Part shown: one piece after another, positions 45,627 to 57,797 of the stretch | How positions within the stretch are numbered: position 1 is the stretch's first letter | Layout: each line of letters opens with the position of its first letter | Assembly: GCF_001263415.1 (NCBI RefSeq) | Contig: NZ_LGTE01000007.1 | Location: forward strand, 58,949 to 122,948 | Reading direction: 5' to 3' | Source of the DNA: Thermincola ferriacetica | GTDB taxonomy: Bacteria; Bacillota; Thermincolia; Thermincolales; Thermincolaceae | Length of the DNA stretch: 64,000 nt | The notes under the pieces: model-generated | Database searches by the model: none | What the model saw: the letters and a program-made list of their open reading frames with translations, nothing else | What the model was told of the DNA's origin: nothing | Translations under genes and position numbers: made by a program

Positions 45627-46007
45627 TTACCACCCCCATTCCTTCAGGGTTTCTTCAAAAAGCTCCCTGAGCTCCGCTTCGGTAAACCCCAGGTGATAAG
45701 CCTCCACTAATGCTTTACCAAGAACTGATTTTACCAGTTTTACACGCTCTGCGTACTCAATCTTTATTTCCTTTTCAGAAACAAAGGTTCCCACTCCACG
45801 GACCGTTTTTATCACACCGTCCCTTTCCAATTCCAGGTAAGCCCGGGAAACCGTATTGGGATTGACCGTAAGCTGAACAGCCAGGTCCCTTACCGAAGGC
45901 AATTGGTCACCCGGCTTGAAAAACCCTGTTGCCACCGCTCTTTTTATCTGTTCCCTGATTTGTATGTAAATCGGCGGTCCCCCGGACGGGTCAATATGCA
46001 GCCACAT
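45627..46007 (-). CDS. YtrA-type GntR regulator (first copy)
   Basis: A 126-residue GntR-family repressor of the YtrA subfamily: helix-turn-helix (about 10-75, PIYIQIREQIKRAVATGF through GVGTFVSE) and only a short helical tail for dimerisation. It opens a GntR-ABC operon; its ABC genes have been fused and lost by deletion. The start is behind GGAGGAG. It probably binds the palindrome at 46078-46099. Confidence 0.9.
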   Translation of the reverse strand: MWLHIDPSGGPPIYIQIREQIKRAVATGFFKPGDQLPSVRDLAVQLTVNPNTVSRAYLELERDGVIKTVRGVGTFVSEKEIKIEYAERVKLVKSVLGKALVEAYHLGFTEAELRELFEETLKEWGW

Positions 46008-46077
46008 ACTATTCTCCTCCTACTCCCTCTGTCACGGTGTATATTGCCCATAAACGGAGAATTGTATTATTGTACTG

Positions 46078-46132
46078 GTGTACTAATTGACTAATACACT
46101 ATTATTGTATTCCACCTGCCCGAAAAATGCAA
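46078..46132 (-). promoter_or_regulatory. Promoter and palindromic operator of the first GntR cassette
   Basis: TTGCAT (46127-46132), 17 bases, TACAAT (46104-46109) on the minus strand, followed by the imperfect palindrome GTGTACTAATTGACTAATACAC (46078-46099), described here only as a 22-base symmetrical site with outer GTGTA / TACAC. It covers the likely transcription start. Confidence 0.55.
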
Positions 46133-46146
46133 TGATTTTGACTTTA

Positions 46147-46812
46147 CTAAAACTCTTTATTCATGTACAGCTTAACCGAGACAGCCAGAGAAATCATAAC
46201 CAGTGCCACTACGGCCCCTGTACTGAGCGTCATCCACAGGTACGTATTCTGCAGCAGGTCTGTTATATACCCAACTACTTGAGAGTCATCTTTCGCTTTA
46301 ACCACGCCCACTAAAAAACCCGTCAGAAAGAAGATGAGCATGAACAAAACCGCATTGATCTTTCTGGCAAAGTTATAGCCGAACTTAAAATACAGCGGGT
46401 AGTACAGCGATATCAGAAGGCCAACGCTCATGAAAGTCGAAACCATGTCAAAGCCGTTAATAAACCTGAAAGACAGGGCCAGCCCGGCGCCTTCTACCGC
46501 TGTTTTAAAAATAGCCCCCGTGACACCTGTCAAAAGGATGCCAATAACTGTAAAAACCAGCGCTGCCAGGTATTTGGCCGCTACAATTTTTTTCCTGTCT
46601 ATCGGCAGGCTGTTTATCAGTATTTCAGACCGGTTTTTGTCATCGGCATGATTAGCATTCATGATAAATAGGTAGGCTATGGCCAGAGAACCCATAATAT
46701 ATGCAGCCTGCCGCATAGTATGAAATGCTACAAAAACAAAAGCGCTGTAAAACACTGCCAACAAAAAAGTTTTTTTCTGCACACAAAAGTCTTTTTTAAT
46801 CAGGTTTAGCAT
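46147..46812 (-). CDS. ABC-2 type permease (second cassette)
   Basis: A 221-residue membrane protein of the ABC2_membrane_5 type with six helices. It includes NRSEILINSLPIDRKKIVAAKYLAA, the conserved coupling-helix motif of this family. It overlaps the end of the ATPase gene by 17 bases. Substrate is unknown; similar systems respond to cell-wall-active peptides. Confidence 0.85.
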   Translation of the reverse strand: MLNLIKKDFCVQKKTFLLAVFYSAFVFVAFHTMRQAAYIMGSLAIAYLFIMNANHADDKNRSEILINSLPIDRKKIVAAKYLAALVFTVIGILLTGVTGAIFKTAVEGAGLALSFRFINGFDMVSTFMSVGLLISLYYPLYFKFGYNFARKINAVLFMLIFFLTGFLVGVVKAKDDSQVVGYITDLLQNTYLWMTLSTGAVVALVMISLAVSVKLYMNKEF

Positions 46813-47671
46813 ACCTATCCTCCCTTACTGTATAAACCATAATATCCTCCAGCGACGGCCGTTCAATTACGACGCTATCCCCAAATAATCGCCGGGCCCT
46901 GGCGGCATCCCCTGTCAAGGCTTCAAACCCGAAACCTGTATCACGGATGCCGATTAGCAATTGACCGGTGGCATGGTCCAAAACCTCCCGCCCCCCCTTG
47001 ACAATACCATAGCAGTCCAATATGTCATCCTTGGGGCCTGTCAATACCAACTCACCCTTGTTGATGAAGGTTATATAATCAGCCACTTTATCCAGATCGG
47101 TGGTGATATGGGTGGAAAAAAGAACCCCTTTGGATTCATCCTGCATCAGGTCCCTTAAAATATCCAGGATCTCATTCCTGAACACCGGATCCAGCCCGGA
47201 GGTAGGCTCATCCATAATAATCAGGTCAGCATGATGGGAGAGAGCTACTGCCAGGGCAAACTTCATCTTCATTCCCCTGGAAAGGTCTTTGATTTTCTTT
47301 TGGGGCGGCAGGTCAAAATCCCTTAAGTATTTGTTGAAGGCATGATCATCCCATTGCCTGTAAAAAGGTGCGATTATTCCCTTCATTTCATGGATGCTTA
47401 ATTCTTCGTAAAAATAACTATCATCATAGACAAAACCAATTTTTTCTTTGATGGCTATCTCATCTTTAATGTTATCCATACCAAAGACCTTTATCTCTCC
47501 GCCATCCCTTTTCACCAGGTTCATAATCAGTTTAATCACGGTAGTCTTCCCGGCGCCATTTGGTCCGATAAACCCCATAATGTAGCCCTTTTCCAGAGTA
47601 AAACTGATGTTCTTCAGGGCAAAACCGTTGTATTCCTTACGCAGGTTTTTTACTTCCAGAATGTTTTCCAC
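46796..47671 (-). CDS. ABC-2 exporter ATPase (second cassette)
   Basis: A 291-residue YtrB-type ATPase with Walker A GPNGAGKTT, signature LSRGMKMKFALAVAL and Walker B LIIMDEPTSGLDP. The C-terminal 70 residues form the usual extra domain of YtrB and BcrA relatives. It lies between the GntR gene (26-base gap) and its permease. It is the intact counterpart of the broken cassette downstream. Confidence 0.9.
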   Translation of the reverse strand: MENILEVKNLRKEYNGFALKNISFTLEKGYIMGFIGPNGAGKTTVIKLIMNLVKRDGGEIKVFGMDNIKDEIAIKEKIGFVYDDSYFYEELSIHEMKGIIAPFYRQWDDHAFNKYLRDFDLPPQKKIKDLSRGMKMKFALAVALSHHADLIIMDEPTSGLDPVFRNEILDILRDLMQDESKGVLFSTHITTDLDKVADYITFINKGELVLTGPKDDILDCYGIVKGGREVLDHATGQLLIGIRDTGFGFEALTGDAARARRLFGDSVVIERPSLEDIMVYTVREDRYAKPD

Positions 47672-47697
47672 TACTCTCCCTCCTCGCCAGGCATTTC

Positions 47698-48075
47698 TTA
47701 CTCTTTATCCTCGTATAACAACTGCAGCATTTCCTGCAATTCTTTCAGGCTGATATTGAGGATTTTACTTTCGGCCACTGCCTCGGCCAGCTTATCTTCC
47801 ACCACTTTCAGCCGTCTCTCCCGCAGCAGTTCTTGATTCTGCCCGGCTACAAAAGAACCCTTGCCGGTAACGGTCTCGATAAAACCTTCCCGCTCCAGTT
47901 CTTCATAAGCTCTCTTGGTAGTGATCACACTAATCTGCAGTTGTTTGGCCAGATTCCTGATAGACGGCAGCATTTCACCGGGCGCCAGTTCACCCCGGAT
48001 AATGCTGTTCTTGATCTGCCTGATTATTTGCTCATAGATAGGTTCCTGAGACGAATTTGAAATGATAATCTTCAT
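47698..48075 (-). CDS. YtrA-type GntR regulator (second copy)
   Basis: A 125-residue YtrA-family repressor: helix-turn-helix (about 8-75, EPIYEQIIRQIKNSIIRGEL through GKGSFVAG) and a short C-terminal helix pair. First gene of the intact ABC-2 cassette; likely an autoregulated repressor relieved by a cell-envelope signal. It shares about half of its helix-turn-helix residues with the first copy at 45627-46007. Confidence 0.9.
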   Translation of the reverse strand: MKIIISNSSQEPIYEQIIRQIKNSIIRGELAPGEMLPSIRNLAKQLQISVITTKRAYEELEREGFIETVTGKGSFVAGQNQELLRERRLKVVEDKLAEAVAESKILNISLKELQEMLQLLYEDKE

Positions 48076-48088
48076 AACATTCCCCTAG

Positions 48089-48146
48089 TGTATATAGTTT
48101 TTATATTGTATATATACAGTGTATACAGTTAGTTTGCTTTTGTCAA
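48089..48146 (-). promoter_or_regulatory. Promoter with overlapping TGTATA palindromes (second GntR cassette)
   Basis: TTGACA at 48141-48146 on the minus strand with a TATACA or TACACT -10 at 48120-48127. Two perfect palindromes overlap the -10 and start region: TGTATACA (48120-48127) and TGTATATATACA (48107-48118). A further GTGTATATAG follows. This is the expected type of site for the adjacent GntR repressor. Confidence 0.55.
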
Positions 48147-48180
48147 GCTGCGCAAACCAAATTCTTCCCAAAATATTGAA

Positions 48181-48204
48181 GGCTGCCTCAATTTTGAGGC
48201 AGCC
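48181..48204 (-). terminator. Terminator after hppA
   Basis: Perfect 11-bp stem GGCTGCCTCAA / TTGAGGCAGCC with a 2-base TT centre, 17 bases after the hppA stop; the following minus-strand stretch TTCAATATTTT is only moderately T-rich. Confidence 0.7.
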
Positions 48205-48220
48205 CTCTTAAAACAGCAAT

Positions 48221-50308
48221 TTATTTAATTATGCTCTGGAACACATAGAACTTTGCAACGATAGGCGCAATAATCAGGGAAATGGTACCCATAACCTTGA
48301 TCAGCGGATTCATGGCAGGACCTGCCGTATCCTTGAAGGGGTCACCTACGGTATCACCTACAACGGCAGCCTTGTGGGCATCAGAACCTTTGCCGCCCAG
48401 TTTACCTGTTTCAATGTATTTCTTGGCGTTGTCCCAGGCGCCGCCGGAGTTAGCCATGAAGAGGGCCAGAAGTACACCGGAAGCGGTGCCGCCGGCCAAG
48501 GTAGCGCCCAATGCCAGGGGTCCAAGCAGGAAACCAACAACAACAGGGGTTCCGATAGCCACAATACCGGGAGCGATCATCTCGCGGATAGCAGCCCTGG
48601 TACTGATGTCAACACACTTGGCATAATCGGGCTTTGCTTTGCCTTCCATCAGGCCGGGAATTTCCCTGAACTGACGGCGAACTTCAGCAATCATATCGAA
48701 AGCGGCACGACCAACAGCTTCCATAGCAAAAGATGCTACCAGGAAGGGAACAGTTGCGCCGATGAAAAGACCGATAATAACGATCGGGTTCAGAATGTTG
48801 ATTTCCTCCAAACCTGCAGATTCACTAAAGGCAGTGAAAAGGGCCAATGCAGTCAGAGCAGCAGATCCGATAGCAAAACCTTTGGCCACTGCAGCTGTAG
48901 TGTTACCGACAGCGTCCAGCTTGTCGGTGTTCTTACGCACTTCCGGACCAAGCTCAGCCATTTCGGCAATACCGCCGGCGTTATCAGCAACCGGGCCGAA
49001 GGAATCGATAGCAACAACCATACCGGCAGTGGAAAGCATACCCATAGCAGCCATGGCGATACCGTAGATACCGAGACCGGCACCTGCGGATTCAGCCGCA
49101 ATATAAGAAGCATAGATGGCAATTACAATAACGAGAATCGGATAAACAGTACTCTTCAGACCGACTGCCAAACCTTTAATAATATTGGTAGCAGGACCGG
49201 TTTCCGAGGCTTCGGCAATTTCCTGAGCAGGTCTCTTATGATATGAAGTATAAAGCTCGGTTATGTAACCAACTGCTACGTTAGTAACCAAGCCGGCAAC
49301 AATACCTACAAAAATACCAATGGCCTTATCGGCAAATAACCACTGGGCCAGGAAGAATCCGGCGACAGCCGTAATAATGTTTGTGCCGTACAGACCTTTG
49401 TTCAGAGCGGCCTGCGGGTTGCCGTCCTCACCGCTCATACGGACAAAACTTGTACTGATTATAGAAGCAACGATGCCGATAGCGCCGATCAGTAACGGGA
49501 AAAGAACTCCGTTTATCCCAAGCACGCTGCCACCGATAACCATGGCAGCAATGGAAGTAGCGGCATAGGACTCAAACAGGTCAGCGCCCATACCGGCAGT
49601 GTCACCAACGTTATCACCCACGTTGTCGGCAATAACTGCCGGGTTCCTCGGGTCGTCTTCAGGAATACCTGCTTCTACCTTACCAACCAGGTCAGCGCCT
49701 ACGTCAGCAGCCTTGGTATAGATACCGCCGCCAACCCGAGCAAAGAGAGCAACGGCGCTGGCGCCAAAAGCAAAACTGTTAATGACTGCAGGAACTTTAA
49801 AGATAATATAAAGTGCGGATACACAACCCAATCCAAGACCGGCTACGGACAGACCCATAACAGCGCCGCCTTTGAAGGCAATAGTAAGAGCTTTTTGCAG
49901 TCCGGAACGGGCAGCGTTGGTTGTACGGGCGTTGGACTTGGTGGTACTGACCATACCCATGTAACCTGCAATGGCGGAGGCTACTGCACCAACCAGGAAG
50001 GATATAGGAAGCGCAAGTTTTCCGGAAAGACCCTGAACTTTCTCAGCTGCAGTTGGGTCTCCATGAGTAAACAATTCTACAGGAACAAAAAATAAAGCCA
50101 CAAAAATAACGATTACAATCGGAGCAAGCGTCTTGTACTGACGATTCAGGTAGGCCATGGCCCCTTCAAAAATAGCTTCGGATAATTCCTTCATTCTGGG
50201 GGTACCCATGTCCTCCTTGAGGACGCTGCTCAGGAACAGTAATGCCACGATAACGGACAATATACCTGCTCCCAGAGAAACATAAGCCAATGTCATAGTC
50301 TGCTCCAT
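48221..50308 (-). CDS. hppA: K+-dependent membrane-bound pyrophosphatase
   Basis: A 695-residue integral membrane pyrophosphatase with about 16 helices that uses pyrophosphate hydrolysis to pump H+ or Na+. The catalytic acidic cluster is present ([35 protein letters not shown] spans it, described here by its ends), as is the later [12 protein letters not shown] motif. The K+-dependent class signature [14 protein letters not shown] has Ala where K+-independent enzymes have Lys, so potassium is needed. H+ versus Na+ cannot be settled from motifs alone. ATG 50308 is chosen; GTG 50320 is possible. It has its own promoter about 170 bases upstream and ends in a perfect hairpin. Confidence 0.93.
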   Translation of the reverse strand: MEQTMTLAYVSLGAGILSVIVALLFLSSVLKEDMGTPRMKELSEAIFEGAMAYLNRQYKTLAPIVIVIFVALFFVPVELFTHGDPTAAEKVQGLSGKLALPISFLVGAVASAIAGYMGMVSTTKSNARTTNAARSGLQKALTIAFKGGAVMGLSVAGLGLGCVSALYIIFKVPAVINSFAFGASAVALFARVGGGIYTKAADVGADLVGKVEAGIPEDDPRNPAVIADNVGDNVGDTAGMGADLFESYAATSIAAMVIGGSVLGINGVLFPLLIGAIGIVASIISTSFVRMSGEDGNPQAALNKGLYGTNIITAVAGFFLAQWLFADKAIGIFVGIVAGLVTNVAVGYITELYTSYHKRPAQEIAEASETGPATNIIKGLAVGLKSTVYPILVIVIAIYASYIAAESAGAGLGIYGIAMAAMGMLSTAGMVVAIDSFGPVADNAGGIAEMAELGPEVRKNTDKLDAVGNTTAAVAKGFAIGSAALTALALFTAFSESAGLEEINILNPIVIIGLFIGATVPFLVASFAMEAVGRAAFDMIAEVRRQFREIPGLMEGKAKPDYAKCVDISTRAAIREMIAPGIVAIGTPVVVGFLLGPLALGATLAGGTASGVLLALFMANSGGAWDNAKKYIETGKLGGKGSDAHKAAVVGDTVGDPFKDTAGPAMNPLIKVMGTISLIIAPIVAKFYVFQSIIK

Positions 50309-50395
50309 TAACCCTCTCACTCTCCTCTTTAATTTTTTTAATATTCGGGATTTTAATAAACCCCTTTGGTAACGAACCTAAAAACTCCCCCATGC

Positions 50396-50443
50396 TTATA
50401 AACAAAGGTTTCCGGTATATCCAGAAACTGTTTTTAAGTTCAT
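50396..50443 (-). promoter_or_regulatory. Possible 15-codon leader ORF in the hppA 5' region
   Basis: A strong GGAGGTGAT precedes ATG 50443 and a frame of 15 codons ending at TAA 50396-50398. The site is unusually close to the ATG. It may be a leader peptide, or simply chance within the leader of the hppA message. Confidence 0.3.
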
Positions 50444-50479
50444 ATCACCTCCGTTAACCAGGATAATCCATGATGCACA

Positions 50480-50508
50480 ATTATAGCATAGTATGGACGA
50501 AATTACAA
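50480..50508 (-). promoter_or_regulatory. Promoter of hppA
   Basis: TTGTAA (50503-50508), 17 bases, TATAAT (50480-50485) on the minus strand. It gives a leader of about 165 bases with a possible leader ORF. Confidence 0.6.
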
Positions 50509-50550
50509 CTGCATTTGTTGTAATATAATGAAGATTAAAAAAACTTAGCA

Positions 50551-50592
50551 AATGTCCCTTGTCCCTATTACTTTATAATAGAGACAAGGGAA
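50551..50592 (-). terminator. Terminator hairpin after eno
   Basis: CCCTTGTC and GACAAGGG arms, extended by CTATTA / TAATAG inside, form a long stem immediately after the eno stop. A T7 run (minus strand) lies about 12 bases further on, so termination may be imperfect and some hppA message may come from the glycolytic operon. Confidence 0.6.
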
Positions 50593-50599
50593 TTATTCC

Positions 50600-53474
<2,875 letters not shown>

Positions 53475-53479
53475 GCTAT

Positions 53480-54238
53480 CTACCTCCATTTAAACCGGAC
53501 AATCCTGGCAAAACTTTCTGCGTCAAGACTGGCTCCTCCGACTAAAGCCCCGTCAATATCCGGTTGTTTCATTAAGCCGGCAATGTTTTCAGGTTTGACG
53601 CTACCGCCATAAAGGATTCTGACCTGCTGAGCTGTATCTGCCTCGTAAAGTTCGGCTATGACTTTTCTGATATAAGCGACTACCTTCTGCGCGTCCTCAT
53701 CTGATGCCGTTTTCCCCGTTCCAATAGCCCAAACGGGTTCATAAGCAATAACCAACTGGGAGACCTGACCGGCAGGAATCCCAGCTAAAGCTCCTTCCGT
53801 TTGTGTTCTGACAACCTGTTCAGTTAATCCGGCTTCCCTTTGCTCAAGCTTTTCGCCCACACATAGGATAGGGATCAGGGCATGTTCAAAAGCTGATTTT
53901 ATCTTTTTGTTAATGGTCTCGTCAGTCTCCCCAAAATACTCCCGCCGTTCGGAGTGACCCAGTATGACATATTTGCAGCCAACATTTTTAATCATTACCG
54001 GAGATACTTCTCCCGTATAGGCGCCTTCTTTGGCCCAGAACATATTCTGCGCTCCTGTCACAATTTGAGAATCATTCAGCACTTCATTTACTGCATCGAG
54101 GGCGGTGAAGGGCGGGCATACAACTATCTCCACGCCCTCCACATCCTGAACTTTTTTGCTTAGCTCACTGACAAGCGCTATAGCCTCTTCAACGGTTTTA
54201 AACATCTTCCAGTTACCGGCAATAATCGGAACTCTCAT
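53480..54238 (-). CDS. tpiA: Triose-phosphate isomerase
   Basis: A 252-residue TIM-barrel enzyme. N-terminal GNWKM with Lys13, His in ILGHSERR, catalytic Glu in [17 protein letters not shown] and phosphate-binding [13 protein letters not shown] are all present. Start ATG behind GAGGTG. It lies 37 bases after pgk and 5 bases from the gpmI start. Confidence 0.97.
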   Translation of the reverse strand: MRVPIIAGNWKMFKTVEEAIALVSELSKKVQDVEGVEIVVCPPFTALDAVNEVLNDSQIVTGAQNMFWAKEGAYTGEVSPVMIKNVGCKYVILGHSERREYFGETDETINKKIKSAFEHALIPILCVGEKLEQREAGLTEQVVRTQTEGALAGIPAGQVSQLVIAYEPVWAIGTGKTASDEDAQKVVAYIRKVIAELYEADTAQQVRILYGGSVKPENIAGLMKQPDIDGALVGGASLDAESFARIVRFKWR

Positions 54239-54275
54239 ATCTACACCTCATAAATTTCGGAACTCAACCGAAAAG

Positions 54276-55475
54276 CTATTTTACCGCCACCGGTTTTTTT
54301 TCCAGCGCCTTAATTCCCGGAAGTTCCTTTCCTTCCAGGAACTCCAAAGATGCTCCGCCGCCGGTAGAAACATGAGATATCCTGTCTGTTAACCCTAACT
54401 TACGGATAGCCTGAACGGATTGTCCTCCGCCGACTATTGTAAGGGCATCAGCTTCTGCAACAGCATGAGCAATATAGTTAGTGCCTTTGGCAAAATCATC
54501 TATTTCAAACACGCCCATGGGACCGTTCCAGATAATTGTCTTCGCCCTGGCTATTTCGCGGCCGTATAACTCGGCAGTTTTTGGTCCGATATCTACGGCG
54601 GCCCAACCATCAGGCACCTTATCAACAGGCACCAGTTGGTGGCGTGCGTTCTTTTCTATTTTGTCCGCCATCATCAGGTCAACAGGCAGCATGAACTTGA
54701 CACCTGCGGCCCTGGCTTTATCCATTGTATTCTTTGCCACATCAAGCTTATCTTCTTCTACCAGCGAATTTCCCATGCTATAGCCCATGGCCCTGAAGAA
54801 GGTATTGGCCATGCCGCCACCGATAAGAATAGTATCAACTTTGCCGATCAGGTTTTCCAATACCAGAATTTTATCGGAAACCTTGGAACCCCCTATAATA
54901 GCTAGCAGTGGGCGTTCGGGCGATTCCAGCGCTTTTGACATGTAATTGATTTCTTTTTCCATCAAAAACCCGGCGGCGCCAGGCAGGTACTCGGTAATTC
55001 CGGCCGTAGAGGCATGAGCCCTGTGGGCGGTACCAAAGGCATCATTCACATAAACGTCGGCCAGTTGGGCCAGTTGTCTGGCAAAAGAGGGATCGTTCTT
55101 CGTCTCTTCTTCGTGGAAGCGGACGTTTTCCAGCATAACAATATCTCCAGGCTGCATCCCTTCCACGGCTTTCAGCGCTTTTTCCCCGATGCAGTCTTCG
55201 GCCAGCTTGACCGGACGGTTCAGGAGTTGCATAAGTCTTTCTGCCACAGGTTTCAAACTGAATTCCGGCTTAAACTGTCCTTTGGGCCTCCCCAGGTGAG
55301 ATGCAATGATTACTTTGGCTCCCTGTTCAAGGAGATAATTGATTGTGGGTAATGAAGCTCTGATTTTCGTATCATCAGACACATTATTCTGTTCATCCAA
55401 CGGCGTATTAAAGTCTACCCTTAAAAAAACCCGTTTGCCCCGGACGTCGATGTCCTTTACAGAGCTAACTTCCAT
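54276..55475 (-). CDS. pgk: Phosphoglycerate kinase
   Basis: A 399-residue kinase that makes ATP from 1,3-bisphosphoglycerate. Substrate-binding VFLRVDFNTPLD and ASHLGRPKG in the N-domain, and the nucleotide-side GNGPMGVFE-type segment (here WNGPMGVFEIDDFAKGT) and GGGQSVQAI in the C-domain are intact. Where most enzymes have GGGDSV, this one has GGGQSV. It lies 35 bases after gap. Confidence 0.97.
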   Translation of the reverse strand: MEVSSVKDIDVRGKRVFLRVDFNTPLDEQNNVSDDTKIRASLPTINYLLEQGAKVIIASHLGRPKGQFKPEFSLKPVAERLMQLLNRPVKLAEDCIGEKALKAVEGMQPGDIVMLENVRFHEEETKNDPSFARQLAQLADVYVNDAFGTAHRAHASTAGITEYLPGAAGFLMEKEINYMSKALESPERPLLAIIGGSKVSDKILVLENLIGKVDTILIGGGMANTFFRAMGYSMGNSLVEEDKLDVAKNTMDKARAAGVKFMLPVDLMMADKIEKNARHQLVPVDKVPDGWAAVDIGPKTAELYGREIARAKTIIWNGPMGVFEIDDFAKGTNYIAHAVAEADALTIVGGGQSVQAIRKLGLTDRISHVSTGGGASLEFLEGKELPGIKALEKKPVAVK

Positions 55476-55510
55476 TGATTTACTGCCACCTTCCTTAGTT
55501 ATTCTATAGT

Positions 55511-56545
<1,035 letters not shown>

Positions 56546-56583
56546 CTATATTCTTTGTCAAAGTCAAACAAATTACTCAAAAA

Positions 56584-57612
56584 TCACCCCCTAATTAAAG
56601 CGGTAATCTTATTTGCAGCCCCCTGGTCAGTAATGAGCACATCTTCGTGGTTGTTCTTCAGCACAGATAAAATTGCTGCTGCTTTTTTTTCCCCGCCGGC
56701 AACAGCAATCACAGTTGATATATTCCTTAGGTCTCGCAGCCGGATTCCCAGGCTGTGAATGTTTTTAACTATGCTGCCGTCAGCAGCAAAATAATGTCCG
56801 AAAGCTTCTCCCACAGCCCCCTGGCTGATTAATTCCTCTGTTTCCTCGGGAGAATCGCCTCGGCTTTCTGAAAGCTCCCGGGCATTGCCAATACCATGTA
56901 CCAGGATATCGGCACTCTTAATTTCGGCAACCAGTTCCTTTATATGCTGATCAGTTACCAACAGCCGAATGGCTTCTTCCTTTAAGTTATCCGGTACATG
57001 CAGCAACCGGTATGTGCCCCGTAACTTTTTGGCAATGATGGCGGCTATTGTATTGGCCTGAACTTCCACATCCTCTCCGAGGCCGCCCCGCGCAGGTACT
57101 ACAGTAATCTCGTGAGGGGCATTACCCACCGGCATGGTAGCCGCAACTTCCCTTAAAGTAGTACCTCCGGTAACGGCCATGACAGCTCCGGGAAAAAGGA
57201 TCTCTCGGATAAACCTGGCCGCTGCCCGTCCCATTTCCTTTTTTACTGTGCCATCCTTATCGCTGTTCCCGGGAACGATGATAACCTTTTTTAAACCAAG
57301 GGATTGGGCGATGAATTCTTCTGTTTCCACTAAGCCGTGCAGGTTTTTTATAAATTCGGCCAGTTGGACCAGCAGGCGTTCGCCTTCTGCGGTTACTTTC
57401 ATACCTGTACTGTCACTTTCCAACAATCCCTGGTTTTTCAAAAACTCCGTTTCACTTCGCACCTGTCTTTCCCCCAGCTTCAAATGATGAGCCAGAAAAC
57501 GCCTGCCAACAGGCTGCGTCAGTGAAATGGTTCGAATAATAGTATATCGTCTTTCAAGCAGTTCTATCAGTTCGGGAGCAATCTTCTGCTGGAGTGCGAT
57601 GATATCCTTCAT
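56584..57612 (-). CDS. cggR: Central glycolytic genes regulator
   Basis: A 342-residue SorC-family repressor: N-terminal winged helix-turn-helix (about 15-75, LLERRYTIIRTISLTQPVGRR through RQVRSETEFL) and C-terminal sugar-phosphate-binding domain. In B. subtilis it is released by fructose 1,6-bisphosphate. Conserved points in the effector domain are GGTTLREVAATMP, PARGGLGEDVEVQANTI and AVAGGEKKAAAIL. Start ATG 57612 after AAAGGGG. It heads the glycolytic operon and represses it from the operator at 57642-57677. Confidence 0.94.
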   Translation of the reverse strand: MKDIIALQQKIAPELIELLERRYTIIRTISLTQPVGRRFLAHHLKLGERQVRSETEFLKNQGLLESDSTGMKVTAEGERLLVQLAEFIKNLHGLVETEEFIAQSLGLKKVIIVPGNSDKDGTVKKEMGRAAARFIREILFPGAVMAVTGGTTLREVAATMPVGNAPHEITVVPARGGLGEDVEVQANTIAAIIAKKLRGTYRLLHVPDNLKEEAIRLLVTDQHIKELVAEIKSADILVHGIGNARELSESRGDSPEETEELISQGAVGEAFGHYFAADGSIVKNIHSLGIRLRDLRNISTVIAVAGGEKKAAAILSVLKNNHEDVLITDQGAANKITALIRG

Positions 57613-57641
57613 GTAATTTCCCCTTTTATTCACTGAGGGTG

Positions 57642-57677
57642 GTCATTTTTTGTCCCACGGCCTACAATGGCGTCCCG
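57642..57677 (-). promoter_or_regulatory. CggR operator
   Basis: Read on the minus strand: CGGGAC, 14 bases, TGGGAC, 6 bases, TGAC. This fits the known CggR site of two CGGGAC-N6-TGTC direct repeats with the two halves 20 bases apart, with exact spacing but imperfect second half-sites. It is 30 to 65 bases upstream of the cggR start. Confidence 0.65.
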
Positions 57678-57797
57678 CGCCAGGCAAAAGAAATGGAGAT
57701 TTTTGCCGCACCTGAAGAGATTTATTCTCCAAAGCAACCGAAAATTCCTGTTTTGTGAAAATAATCATTTATAAATTTTGTCGGATTTTGTTCTCTT

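Noticed and set aside
48374..49246. 290-codon open frame on the plus strand opposite hppA
   Set aside because: It mirrors the codon pattern of the strongly conserved hppA gene and its product is a low-complexity Ser/Gly/Asn/His-rich sequence; antisense shadow.
57613..57797. Sigma-54 promoter in the cggR-rpoN gap
   Set aside because: No GG-N10-GC pair with the usual flanks could be seen on either strand.
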